Shown here piece by piece: positions 35,401 to 44,958 of a stretch of DNA of 64,000 bases. The DNA lies in contig NC_064548.1 of assembly GCF_023856365.1 (NCBI RefSeq), positions 4,763,501 to 4,827,500 of the forward strand, in the 5' to 3' direction. Numbering within the stretch: position 1 is the first letter of the stretch; every line of letters begins with the position of its first letter. This stretch comes from Brienomyrus brachyistius (lineage: Eukaryota > Chordata > Actinopteri > Osteoglossiformes > Mormyridae). Made by a program: the position numbers and the translations under genes. The notes under the pieces are model-generated. The model was not told the origin of the DNA. It worked only from the letters and a program-made list of their open reading frames with translations, and ran no database searches.

Positions 35401-36536
35401 CCAGTATGTTGTTTTTGTTTAGTTTTGTTAGTTCAGTATCTCCCTCATCTGGCTGTAAGAGACTGCTTCTGAACAGATGAAGCATCGGTTTGAGGTAAGA
35501 GACACTGACATAAGTCTCCCCAGACTGGGCCTCAGTGAATTCTTGGTGTGGTTTCACAGCTTTGTTTACTGATTATAAAATATCTATGTCTTGCCATGTC
35601 GGCATGAGGTGCTGAGTTTTCTTCTCAGACCCCAAGATCCGGGCTATGGCTTTTTCCTGTTCCAGAACTCGCTCTACCATCCTTTGCCTTGAAGCCCACC
35701 TTGTTGGGCCCTCTGTGATAAGCTGGTGGGTGGGGAGGCCGAGCTCGGCTTGTACCACAGCCATATCTCTTCTTCTTGTCCAGCTGAATGTGAGGCACTG
35801 ACAGCCTTTTTAGAAACACCAGTGGCTCGTCAATTCTTGGGTCCTTTACACCATTCTCTGTACAGCAAAAAGGCGAACTACAATTACACACTGTACAGCA
35901 CAGACATTTGTTTACTTATAGGATGCCTAAATGCTTCCCCTCTTTACATTTCATTAATGCATATGAAACACTAGCATACAAACTCATGTATGGCTGCATG
36001 TTTCAGCTGGATCACAGGTCTGAGGTAGTTGAGTAACACAGCACATTCTCCAGCAGCTGTGCAATTTTTTGTTTTGCTATATAAACGTGGTAGGGCTACT
36101 TCGGTATGATACTTTCGGCTTGGGAGCTCATATTTGGGGTCGATTGTTTTTAGCTTCTGGAAAACCCCGTTTTTCAATAGTGCAAATGGGCACCATATCT
36201 TTGGCGATATGAAATGTCACCGCATCTGTAATTTCTTTCCATCGGGGTCCCTTCTTATCACATGGTACGCAACGCGAATAAGACGCTGATATTTTTATCT
36301 GCTCTTTAGCCAAGTTTGCAAAAGGTACAGTATGAACAATTCTGGACATGCCACTTTTTGTTCAAATGTAAGTAAAAGCTGAGAAATATTTTTTTTCCAC
36401 AATGATACCTCTTGTACATGTCTTATTATCTTCTGGGAGACGCCTGTGTCATTTCCAATCAAGAAAAAACTTGCTGGTTGAATAAAAGTAACGTAAAGTC
36501 AAAATTTGGCAGGTGTATGAATAATTCTGGGCTTGA

Positions 36537-36574
<38 letters not shown>

Positions 36575-38468
36575 ATAGTTAATGCACACATATAGACCTC
36601 ACAAATATTAACGCTCCCCCCCCCTTTCTAAGATGGCATTGCTCACGTGAAAATGCAGCGCTCCCTTATTGCTATTACTACCTTATTACTACCTAATTCC
36701 ATGCTACATATGAAATGCATATGGCTGTCAGTCGCTGAGAATCTGAATTATTCAGCAGGATCCTGAAATGCAGTATCTGACTGGTGGGGCTGACTAAGTC
36801 TATGTCCAGCTTTGTCGCGGAATCATCAAACACAATCATGTAAAGGCATAAACTAAGAGGTATAACTCAGAAAAAATAGTACAGAATTTTTAAAGGGCAC
36901 TACTGAGACCGGTTCGGAAGCAAATGGGGGGCAAAGTTAACGGCGGAGTCACGTGACCATGTAAATAAATAATATCTCTGCACTGAAGCAGCACAAAGGA
37001 CAGTTTTAACGGCACAAACCAGCACAAACGCAACACACACGATTGCAATTGGTCTGCTGGAAATGGGGGGCCAACTTCAAACTGCTGACGTCAACATGTA
37101 AACAAACATTTATATGTCAGAAACTAAAACAGCACAAAAAAAATTTTAACGGCACAAACGCGGCACATACAATTGAGACCAGTATCTGAAGCATATGGGG
37201 GACCAACTTCACGCAGGTCTACCATTATATAAGGGGGGCACCCCGCCTCTCCAACGGCACCTCCCACCCCCCGTTGAAGGGCAAGTTAATTTTATTTAAT
37301 TTTATTTTCTATATAGCTCCAGATCACAACAGAAGTCATTTAAGGTTACCTTTCCTATAGAACAGGGCTATACATTGTGCCTTTATCAAAAGTAAACAGC
37401 CTTATGTTATTCATCTTATTTACACAACAGCTTGTCATTTTTGTCTCTACACGGTCGTGCGTTTACAATTGTCCTCTGGTCTCTGTATCGCACATGGATT
37501 TCTGCCCCGATGCACACACACAGACACGTGCACGCACACAGGTGAGCACACTCCCACCAGCGGACAGGGAGCACACGTTGGAAAATATGTCGCGTCAACC
37601 ACCTGAAAAGCCGACAAAAATATCTGCTCCCAGGGTGGAGGACAAACATCCGCAATAGGTTGCAAGGAAGACCATCTTGCAGCCTGCCTGCAGATCGGGA
37701 GTAAATGGGCCGGACGTTTCTGACTTCCCATATCAAGAGGCTCTAGAAATGTCCTTCCAGAAGCCCAGAAAGATACACTGCAGTGACATTTTATGGATAA
37801 TTGTCATAAAAAGAAATGTTCTGATGTTTAGTTCAGTTGTTATATTGACTGCTGTCATTAAAAGAAACACATGAAGACCATGAATCCTGTCGGTGACTGT
37901 CTGCCCCCCCAAAACAAACAAAAAAAAAAGCTGCAAACCCAGGGGAAACACTGCAGTGATCAAGAAATCTGGACATGTGATCAAACTTCCTGCAGGGGAG
38001 TTGGATTTGTGTTCATGAGTCCTAATCTAACTTGTTTCAGTAAAAATATAGGTTTATGAAAGATTTTGTGAGTTTATGAAAGATTTTGCTTTGTTGTTTC
38101 AGGCACAAAGATCTTCGCTCCCCCAGAGTGGTTCCTGAGCAGAGAGTATCTGGCTGGCCCCGCCACAGTCTGGTCTGTGGGGGTTACACTATTTACTCTA
38201 GTGTGCGGCTACCTACCCTTCCACAACCAGACGGCAATCATTTCAGGCCGCCTGAAATTCCCCCCATGGGTCTCTTCTGGTGAGCAGCTTATTTTTTGTC
38301 CCGTGACTTGAGTCTCCTGACGGGGAGTGTTTTTTTCTGACTAACTATGTGCCAAATTATTCTCTGACAGGCTGCTGCAATCTAATTCGCGGGTGCCTGA
38401 GACGCAAGGCGGCGAACCGGCGGAGCTTGGAGCAGATTCAGCGCCATCTCTGGCTGCAGCAGAAGTGA
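29440..38468 (+). CDS. PIM-like serine/threonine protein kinase (six exons)
   Basis: Proposed exons are 29440-29554, 29982-30076, 30223-30267, 30351-30729, 38103-38279 and 38371-38468. Phases agree throughout and give 302 residues with no stop. All kinase landmarks are present: glycine loop LGTGGYGAVFAG, lysine in VAIKYA (residue 74), hinge LERPDPCEDLFDF with the proline typical of PIM kinases, HRDLKSENLL (Asp about 176), LIDFGCG (about 195), FAPPEWFL, YLAGPATVWSVGVTLFTLVC and the C-terminal RRSLEQIQRHLWL. Human PIM1 is of similar length. The N-terminus (GKKRSHSDSADESPAKRRR) is basic and possibly nuclear. The exon 1 donor (GTTGGA) is weak, so that junction is the least certain. PIM kinases act in the cytoplasm and nucleus in growth and survival signalling and are regulated by abundance more than by activation-loop phosphorylation; fish carry many paralogues. 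Intron 4 is 7.4 kb and full of transposons. Confidence 0.85.
30810..30837. mobile_element. hAT-like tip interrupted by the Foldback-like element
   Basis: CAGTGTTTCCCCTACCATTA at 30818-30837 has the look of a hAT terminal sequence. On the far side of the Foldback-like unit the sequence resumes with CTACCATTATATAAGGGGGG (37219 onward) and a C-rich stretch to about 37280. Joining the two sides would give an uninterrupted hAT/MITE end, so the Foldback-like unit probably landed in an older small element. The other end of that older element was not found. Confidence 0.4.
30838..32130. repeat. 151-bp tandem repeat forming the left arm
   Basis: The phrase TGTTTACATGGTGACGTCAT recurs with a spacing of 151-153 bases, starting near 30971, 31122, 31273, 31424, 31575, 31728 and 31880, with diverged units at both ends. 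Each unit also contains GCGTGAAGTTGATGCCCCAT, which is a copy of the terminal sequence of the element, and TGACGTCA, a palindromic CRE-like word. Central units are nearly identical, suggesting recent amplification or homogenisation. Confidence 0.92.
32290..33050. other. Interior of the Foldback-like element; no gene recognised
   Basis: Open frames up to 115 codons overlap on both strands and have no family features. The block at 32670-32790 is G+C-rich with repeated GGCCCC and TGGTCC words. Confidence 0.4.
33056..33190. mobile_element. Hairpin MITE fragment
   Basis: It begins GCAGAGGTCTCCAACTCCGG and TCCTGGAGGGCTACTG, a common fish MITE end. Internally, TGGCTTCTGATGAGCCACAC (about 33119-33138) is followed by its inverted copy GTGTGGCTCATCAGAAGCCA (about 33166-33185), giving a strong hairpin with a loop of roughly 27 bases. 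The distal inverted tip that should match the left end is missing, so the copy is broken. Confidence 0.65.
33190..34510. other. AT-rich DNA without a recognisable gene
   Basis: Still inside the Foldback-like element's borders. No coding similarity, tandem array or paired end is apparent. Confidence 0.4.
34525..34690 (+). pseudogene. Tc1-like transposase C-terminal fragment
   Basis: The plus strand reads PDLNPIENLWVMLKSRVRVR, the block around the third catalytic acid (E of NPIE), followed by LEILQRRVVKYSARIMPEAC and then YQKIL. Only about 50 codons are left and the rest of the gene is absent. Family is certain from the DLNPIENLW motif; the subfamily is not determined. Confidence 0.75.
34990..36360 (-). 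pseudogene. hAT (ZBED-type) transposase, decayed
   Basis: From high to low coordinates: EITDAVTFHIAKDMVPICTI and EKRGFQ, then LKTIDPKYELPSRKYHTEVA then LPRLYSKT, then ITEGPTRWASRQRMVERVLE and TQHLMPTWQDIDIL, then MEPRFRTTY and the acidic region before the dimerisation domain (KVKNELAAYMLSPDIDPDTD). The order is that of ZBED1-like hAT transposases. The N-terminal BED finger survives partly (YSRCVPCDKKG). Several frame changes are needed, and the segment 35800-35990 replaces the expected catalytic centre, so the gene is dead. It may be the original transposase gene of this element or a nested copy. Confidence 0.75.
36390..36540. mobile_element. Tc1-like terminal inverted repeat, single end
   Basis: The sequence from about 36395 to the tip TTCTGGGCTTGACTATA at 36525-36541 is a typical Tc1 end; its reverse complement begins TATAGTCAAGCCCAGAATTA. 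A TA/GT microsatellite follows at once. The matching left end is not visible, so this is a half element, possibly related to the fragment at 34525-34690. Confidence 0.6.
36538..36574. repeat. (TA)n-(TG)n microsatellite
   Basis: A short TA run is followed by about 13 TG repeats, directly at the Tc1-like tip. Confidence 0.9.
36754..37218. repeat. Right inverted arm of the Foldback-like element
   Basis: This is the reverse complement of the left arm's outermost and innermost units: TTCACGCAGGT at the tip, repeats of CAGCACAAA and AACGGCACAAA, and GCTGACGTCAACATGTAAAC in the middle. It contains about three units against eight or nine on the left, so the arms differ in copy number. The units here are more diverged than those on the left. 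Confidence 0.88.
37281..38102. other. Rest of PIM-like intron 4; no gene recognised
   Basis: The stretch between the Foldback-like element and exon 5 has short frames only. It ends in a T-rich acceptor (TTTGCTTTGTTGTTTCAG) at 38085-38102. Confidence 0.5.
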
Positions 38469-38509
38469 CTGCTGACTATTATTGGGCCTTGTCAATTATT
38501 TTCTTACTG

Positions 38510-38932
38510 TTTTGATTAAGGTTGATTAGATAAGGTTATATAAGATAAGTTTTTTTAAGTTGTTATATAAGTTAAGATTATATAAGATACGTTTATATAA
38601 GATAAGATTATATAAGTTAAGATAAGGTTATATAAGTTAAGGTTATGTAAGTTAAGGTTATATAAGATAAGTTTATATAAGATAAGTTTATATAAGTTAA
38701 GATAAGGTTATATAAGAAGATTATATAAGTTAAGGTTATATAAGTTAAGGTTATATAAGTTAAGGTTATATAAGATAAGTTTATATAAGATAAGTTTATA
38801 TAAGTTAAGATAAGGTTATATAAGATAAGATTATATAAGTTAAGATAAGTTTATATAAGACTAAGATAAGGTTATAAAAGATAAGTTTATATAAGATTAG
38901 TTAAGATATGATTGGATAAGATAAGATGTCTT
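38510..38932. repeat. TATAAG-rich minisatellite
   Basis: About 420 bases built from variants of GGTTATATAAGATAAG and GTTATATAAGTTAA in irregular order. It starts some 45 bases after the stop codon of the PIM-like gene. Related words (GATTATATAACATAAG, TTAGATAAGATAG) reappear at 42238-42272, on the other side of the Rex3-like LINE, so the LINE appears to have split the array. Confidence 0.85.
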
Positions 38933-38934
38933 TG

Positions 38935-41900
38935 AGCCGACCCTTTATCGTGTTTGAGGGGTTTGCGTGTTCCTATGATCCCAGGAGCTATGTTGTCCGG
39001 GGCTTTATGCCCCTGGTAGGGTCACCCAAGGCAAACAGGTCCAGGGTGAGGAACCAGACAAATTAGGCTCACTAGACACCTTATGGTAAGAAAATCATTG
39101 GATCCACGATTTCCCTTGCCCGGACGCGGGTCACCGAGGCCCCCCCTGAGCCAGGTCTGAGGGTGGGGCTCGATGGCGAGCGCCTGGTGGCCAGGCCTGC
39201 ACCCATGGAGCCTGGTCAGGCACAGCCTGAACAAAGCACATCAATGGGCTCATCACCTGTAGGAGGGGTCATAGGGGTCAGGTGCAGTGCGAGTTGAGCA
39301 GTGGCCAAAGGCGGGGACCTTGGCGGTCCGATCCTCGGCTGCAGAAGCTAGCTCTAGGGACATGGAATGTCACCTCTCTGACGGGGAAGGAGCCTGAGCT
39401 GGTGCATGAGGTTATGAGGTTCTGACTAGATATGGGTCGGCTTGGGCTCTGGAACCAGTCTGCCTGAGGGGGCTTGGACCCTCCTCCACTCTGGAGTTGC
39501 TCGCGGGGAGAGGCGCCGAGCAGGGGTGGGCATACTTATTGCCCCCTGGCTGGGCGCCTGTACATTGGGGTTTACCGCAGTGGACGAGAGGGTAACCTCC
39601 CTTCGCTTTCAGGTGGGGGGATGGGTCCTGACTGTTGTTTGCACTTATGCGCTCTGAAGTGGCAGTTCAGAATACCCACACCCATTTTGGAGTCCTTGGA
39701 AGGGGTGTTGGAGAGCACTCCTCCTGGGGACACTCTTGTTCTGCTGGGGGACTTCAATGCTCACTTGGGCAATGACAGTGAGACCTGGAGGGGTGTGATT
39801 GGGAAGAACGGCCCCCCCCCCCCGATTTGAACCTGAGTGGTGTCTTGTTATTGGACTTCTGTGTTCATCACGGATTGTCCATAATGAACACCAAGTTCAA
39901 GCATAAGGGCGTCCATATGTGCACTTAGCACCAGGACACCCTAAGCCGCAGTTCGATACTTGACTTTGTAGTCGTGTAGGCATGTCTTGGACACTCGGGT
40001 GAAGAAAGGGGCAAAGCTGTCAACTGATCACTACCTAGTGGTGGGTTGGCTCCGCTAGTGGGGGAGGAAGCCGGCCAGTCCTGGCAGGCCCAAGCATATA
40101 GTGAGGGTCTGCTGGGAACGTCTGACGGAATCCCCTGTCAGGAGGAGTTTCAACTCCTACCTCCGGCAGGACTTCTCCCATGTCCTGGGGCAGGCGGGGG
40201 ACATTAAGTCCGAATGGGCCATGTTCCACGCCTCAATTGTTTAGGCAGGTGACTGGAGCTGTAGCCATAAGGTGGTCGGTGCCTGTCGTGACAACAATCC
40301 CCGACCTGTTGGTGGACACCGGTGGTGAGGGATGTCGTCAAGCTGAAGAAGGAGTCCTATCGGGCCTTTTTGGCCTGTGGGACTCCAGAGGCAGCTGACG
40401 GGTACCGGCAGGCCAAGAGGAATGCAGCTTTGGTGGTCGCCAAGGCAAAAACTTGGGTGTGGGAGGAGTTTGGCGAGGCCATGGAAAACGACTTCCGGAT
40501 GGCTTTAAGGAGATCCTGGTCCACCATCCGACGTCTCAGGAAGGGAAAGCGGTGCAACATCAACACTGTTTATGGTGGTGATGGGGCACTGCTGACCTCA
40601 ACTCGGGACATTTTGGGTCGGTGGAGGGAATACTTCAAAGACCTCCTCAATCCCACTGACACGCCTTCCAATGAGGAGGCAGAGTCTGGGGACTTGGGAG
40701 TGGACTCTCCTATCTCTGGGGCGGAGGTCACTGAGGTGGTTAAAAAGCTCCTCAGTGGCCGGGCCCTGGGGGTGCATGAGATCCGCCTGGAGTTCCTTAA
40801 GGCTCTGGATGTTGTGGGGCTGTCTTTGTTGACACGCATCTGCAGCATTGCGTGGACATCGGGGGCGGTGCCTCTGGATTGGCAGACCGGGATGGTGGTC
40901 CCCCTCTTCAAGAAAGGGGACCGGAGGGTGTGTTCCAACTATATGGGGATCACACTACTTAGCCTCCCTGGTAAGGTCTATTTGGGGGTTCTGGAGAGGA
41001 AGGTCTGTCGGATTGTCAAACCTCAGATTCAGGAGGAGCAGTGTGGTTTTCGCCCTGGCCGTGGGACAGTGGACCAGCTATATACTCTCAGCAGGGTCTT
41101 TGAGCGTTCATACGATTTTGCCCAACCAGTCTAAATGTGTTTTGTGGACTTGGAGAAGGCATTCGACTGTCTCTCTCGGGGAGTCCTGTTGGGAGTGCTC
41201 CGGAAGTATGGGGTGCCGGGCTTCCTTATAACAGCTGTTCGGTCCCTGTATGACTGGTGTTATAGCTTGGTCCGCATGGTCGGCAATAAGTTGGACTCGT
41301 TTCCGGTGAGAGTTGGACTCCGTCAGGGTTGTCCTTTGTCACCGATTCCGTTTGTAGCTTTTATGGATGGAATTTCTAGGCGCAGCCAGGGCGTTGAAGG
41401 TGTCAGGTTTGGTGACCTCAGGATTAGGTCTCTGCTTTTCGCAGATGATGTGGTTCTGTTGGCTTCATTGGACCGTGACCTTCGGCTCTCACTGGGACAG
41501 TTCGCAGCTGAGTGTGAAGCGGCTGGGATGAGAATCAGCACCTCCAAGTCTGAGACCATGGTCCTCAGCTGGAAAAGGGTGGAATGCTCTCTCCTGGTCG
41601 GGGAGGGGGTCCTTCCCCAAGTGGAGGAGTTTAAGTATTTCGGGGTTTTGTTCACGAGTGAGGGATGGATGGAACGAGAGATCGACAGGCGGATCGGTAC
41701 GGCGTCAGTAGTGATGCGGGCACTGCATCGGCCTGTCGTGATGAAGAAAGAGCTGAGCCGAAAGGCAAAGCTCTCGCTTTACCAGTCAATCTACGTTCCT
41801 ACCCTCACCTATGGTCTTGAGCTATGGGTAGCGACCGAAAGAACTAGATCGCGAGTACAAGCGGCCAAAATGAGTTTTTTCCGCAGGGTGGCTGGGCTCT

Positions 41901-42238
41901 CCCTTAGAGATAGGGTGAAGAGCTCCGTCATTCGGGAGAGACTCAGAGTAGAACCGCTGCTCCTCCACATTGAGAGGAGCCAGATGAGGTGGCTCAGGCA
42001 TCTGCTTAGGATGCCTCCCTGGTTATGTGTTCCGGGCATGTCCTACTGGGAGGAGGCCCAGGGGAAGACCCAGGATACGCTGGAGGGACTATGTCTCTCG
42101 GCTAGCCTGGGAACACCTCTGGATTCCCCCAGAGGAGCTGGCTGAAGTGGCCGGGGAGAGGGAAGTCTGGGTTTCCCTGCTGAGACTGCTGCCCCCGTGA
42201 CCTGACCTCGGATAAGCGGGAGATGATGGATGGATGGA
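38935..42238 (+). mobile_element. Rex3-like (RTE clade) LINE
   Basis: Plus-strand non-LTR retrotransposon. The segment TTGGCAGACCGGGATGGTGG and, 450 bases later, CAGGGTTGTCCTTTGTCACC match the two sites used for the standard Rex3 PCR primers as I remember them, which supports the name. The endonuclease part (39355-40050) is in shifting frames: WNVTSLTGK, LLGDFNAHLGND and TDHYLVV are visible. Reverse transcriptase follows. The 3' end is CGGATAAGCGGGAGATGATGGATGG. The left boundary is less certain. Confidence 0.85.
40322..42145 (+). pseudogene. Rex3-like reverse transcriptase, one in-frame stop
   Basis: Two open frames, 40322-41134 and 41135-42145, are in the same phase and separated only by a TAA at 41132-41134, just before CFVDLEKAFDC, which carries the first catalytic Asp. 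Other blocks: GAVPLDWQTGMVVPLFKKGD, QCGFRPGRGTVDQLYTL, RVGLRQGCPLSP and LLFADDVVLLASL with the catalytic FADD at about 41437. The C-terminal region has ERTRSRVQAAKMSFFRRVAG and RWLRHLLRMPPW. Near 42030 the C-terminus leaves frame: RRPRGRPR-type sequence is in another phase. The copy is recent but not functional. Confidence 0.85.
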
Positions 42239-42439
42239 AGATTATATAACATAAGATCAGATTAGATAAGATAGAGGAGAGGGGGGAGAAAAGGTAGTAT
42301 CCAGGGTGTGAGGAGTCTTTGATGATGTTGCTGGCTCTCCGGTGGAGTCTGCCAGTCTAGATGTCCTTGAGAACTTGTGCTCTCTTATTGAGGTGTGGAC
42401 TGAGGAAGCCGCGCCGGGGCCCTACTGTATAAGGCTGTT

Positions 42440-43032
42440 TTGACACTACAGATTGGGGAATATTTGCAGAGGGAACAGACCTAGAGGTCACACATCTGTT
42501 GTGCTCTCTTACTCCCTTACACATCGCACAGCAGATGTATGACTGGCTTCCTATGTAGCAGCGCATTTCGTTTAAGGTTTTGCTCTTCATCTGCAAATCT
42601 CTTCACTGTCTTGCCCCATCCATCCATCCATCCATTTTCCAAACCGCTTACCCTACCCCATCATATCTAACTGATCTACTATATAGACATTCCCCCAAAC
42701 ATTGCCTTCATTCTGCTGACAGTAATCTCCTGTAATCTCCTAAAATCACTAATTACTGACAGCATGACAGGACCTTTTCTGTTACTGCCCCCTCTCTATG
42801 GAACTCCCTTCCTAGTGACATTAGGAACTCCTCATCTCTCTTATCTTTTAAAGACTCTCTTAAGAGCCTCTTTTCAAAATTGCCTGTAATTGTTGATAGA
42901 ACTTTGTCCTGTTTGTTTGCCTAATGTGTGTGTGTGTGTTTGTTTTTCCCTGATTTGCCTTTGTAAAGTGACTTTGAGTATCTAGTATAAAAGCACTATA
43001 TAAAATAAATGTATTATTATTATTATTTCTTT
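42440..43032 (+). mobile_element. L2-like LINE 3' end
   Basis: The plus strand reads as a reverse-transcriptase C-terminus in a mostly single frame (ISFKVLLFICKSLHCLAPSY, LTDLLYRHSP, FSVTAPSLWNSLPSDIRNSS) followed by the conserved 3' end AAGTGACTTTGAGTATCTAG and AAAGCACTATATAAAATAAA with a TTA-repeat tail at 43010-43030. This is the classical end of fish L2-type elements. Stops are present. It runs opposite to the L2-like pieces that begin at 43150. Confidence 0.75.
42617..42657 (-). mobile_element. Very short SINE 3' end
   Basis: CCATCCATCCATCCATTTTC followed by CAAACCGCTTACCCTA is the last 35 or so bases of the SINE family, including its ATGG tail. It sits inside the L2-like fragment and is flanked by CCCCAT on the left and CCCCATC on the right, a plausible target duplication. 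It would be an extreme 5' truncation. Confidence 0.6.
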
Positions 43033-43318
43033 TTATTATCTGTTATTAAAATACAGATTTATTTATGCAGATGCTCTGTATATGTGTTTTTCATTTGTTC
43101 TGGTTTCTCAGTAACAGTGGTTAGTTCTGGTTCTCCCAATATCCAAGTCATATCAGAATGATTTGATCTTAATTAAGACGAGGGCTGGGCCAGAGGGAAT
43201 CCAAAAATCTTGGGGTGTCAAGTGTTGGATACCTTACCTTGGACTGAGCATGATTGAGACTCAGAGTCTGTTACATATTATAAGTAGCACTTTTGCTGAG
43301 TACTACATTCTGCAAGAG

Positions 43319-43768
43319 CTACAATGATTTGCACATCAATGGCTTTGCATCTGCCTTAGACCCAAGGTCACTCATGCTTGGCTTGTATGTCTTAAGGGTT
43401 GTGTAAGCTAAAGCTAATTTTACTATGCATGAGAAATGAGTGTTAATTCTGGACTTGTCTGGAAGGAAATTATATTTCATGGTAAACTTATAATAATCAG
43501 TTAAATAAGAGTGAAACCAAGAAAGAGCTGTTACATTAATGTCAACCACAGATGCTAGGTGGTCCAAGGGAATATTATCGTCCACAGTATCAAAAGCTGA
43601 GGTTAGATCTAGTAATACCAACAAAGATATCCAGCCACGGTCAGAAGCCATAAGCAAATCATTCAATACTTTGATTGAAGCTGTCTTCCCTGTGGTTTGA
43701 TCTAAAGCCAGACTGATATAATTCATTAGCATTAGTTTTCCATAGAAAAGAAGACAGTTGATGAACAA
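43319..43768 (-). pseudogene. L2-like reverse transcriptase core
   Basis: After ISKILENVVHQL (in a neighbouring frame, ending near 43790) the sequence gives QTTGKTASIKVLNDLLMASD, then LVLLDLTSAFDTVDDNIPLD with the first catalytic Asp, and LSWFHSYLTDYYKFTMKYNF. These match the L2 pattern of HxTETALLxVxND, LDLSAAFDTVDH and LxWFxSYLxxR. The catalytic FADD block would lie beyond the end and is not found. The copy is dead. Confidence 0.75.
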
Positions 43769-43795
43769 CGTTTTCTAGGATTTTTGAAATGAAAG

Positions 43796-44782
43796 TGTAT
43801 TAAAATGGATGTGAGAGGGATGTAGGCCTCTCGAAGGAACAAACAGGCACGCTTAGGTTCACTCAAAAACGCTTTAATAAGTAATACAAAATAACCTCAC
43901 ACTGACATCAATACCAAACTATCATATTGAAAGCAATGCAAAATAACCTCGTACTACAAGGGATATAGAATAGTATATATTATACGAAGAAGTATATATA
44001 GAAAAGAAACAATAAAATATAGTAAATGTGAATTATTATAACGAGCGGTGATAGTTAATCCCCATGATCAATTAAACGCATAAGCTGCTGCAAAACTATT
44101 CACACTCGGATGTGCCATCATCACCTACCTTCACTCTTAGACTGGGGAGCCCCTTTTAGTCCTGGCAGGAAACCAAGATGTAAGTCCCCAGAAAGTGCCG
44201 GGCGATGCGCGCTCTATCCCACGGCTCAGCTTCGGTCAACACTGAGTTTTCCTCTTCCTTTATACTAAATTTAGCGTTGCGTGAGGGCAGGGGATGAGCT
44301 GGCCAGGCTCACCCCTTCCCCTCAGGCAATATGTTCTCCAATTCCCCCTTTTGACCGAGTGATGCTGCTTGCGGTAACATTGTACAATAGGCATCCTTGT
44401 GCCAGGTGTCTTTGCGCAATGCCTCCCTGTTCCCCCTAAAGGGAATATAAGGTGCTGTATAACGACCCTCCCCTGTCTCCCAAAACCAAGATAAGCATAC
44501 TGCATGCCGATCTAATGGCTTAGATAAGCAACCTGGTTTCTTTTTATGAGACTCAAGGTATATATGACAAAATAGGTGTTACAGGTGATTGGTAAAAAAC
44601 AACGTTTGTGCAGTTCAATAATATTCTGGGTGAATCATGGATGATTTATCTGAATTTCAGGATGATCTGTCCACACAATCACAGAATTAATCCACAATTA
44701 TGACTTCCCAGAATATTACAGTAGAAGGGTTAATTCCATGCCACGTGGGCGACGTAATCGTCCGCAAATTCATCCTAATACA
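43796..44782 (-). mobile_element. Probable solo LTR inserted in the L2-like LINE
   Basis: Read on the minus strand, this 987-bp block begins TGTATTAGGATG and ends CATTTTAATACA (TG...CA with short inverted ends). It has a TATA-like TTTAGTATAAAGG about two-fifths from its 3' end (near 44265) and ACTTATTAAAGCG, a polyadenylation-type signal, near 43880. LINE coding sequence is continuous on both sides (reverse-transcriptase block NYRP on one, ISKILE on the other), so the block is an insertion. No internal retroviral or Gypsy sequence is present. A clear target duplication was not found, which lowers confidence. Confidence 0.6.
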
Positions 44783-44958
44783 TTAAGGAAGATTTGCAAT
44801 CCTGGCGTGGGTCTATAGTTTCCTAAATCACTAGGTTCAAGACTTGGTTTCTTTAGAACAGGTCTAATAACTGCTATTTTAAAAGGTTTCGGAATATATC
44901 CAAGCCTAAGAGATGAGTTTAACAAGTTTAACAGGATCGTGCTCAAAACCAAGCTCAA
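44770..44958 (-). pseudogene. L2-like reverse transcriptase, N-terminal blocks
   Basis: It reads LVLSTILLNLLNSSLRLGYI, PKPFKIAVIRPVLKKPSLEP and LGNYRP. These are the L2 motif blocks preceding ISNLPF, with the basic KIAVIRPVLKKP. The frame then enters the solo LTR. Upstream (45000-45200, minus) the sequence KSFCPKNNQNF and FFNGKITKIRKTI fits the spacer between endonuclease and reverse transcriptase in this family. Confidence 0.75.

Larger units (their letters stand above)
30838..37218. mobile_element. Foldback-like element with long repeat-built inverted arms
   Basis: The left arm (30838-32277) and right arm (36754-37218) are inverted copies. Both begin at the tip with ACCTGCGTGAAGTTG followed by a C-rich word and CATATG, and both end inward at AGGATCCTGCT. 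The whole is bracketed by a perfect 9-base direct repeat CTACCATTA (30829-30837 and 37219-37227). Arms made of tandem units and a 9-bp duplication are features of Drosophila Foldback elements; Mutator-type elements also give about 9 bp. The 4.5-kb interior holds a decayed hAT transposase, Tc1 pieces and a MITE, any of which may be later insertions. It sits in intron 4 of the PIM-like gene. Confidence 0.7.
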
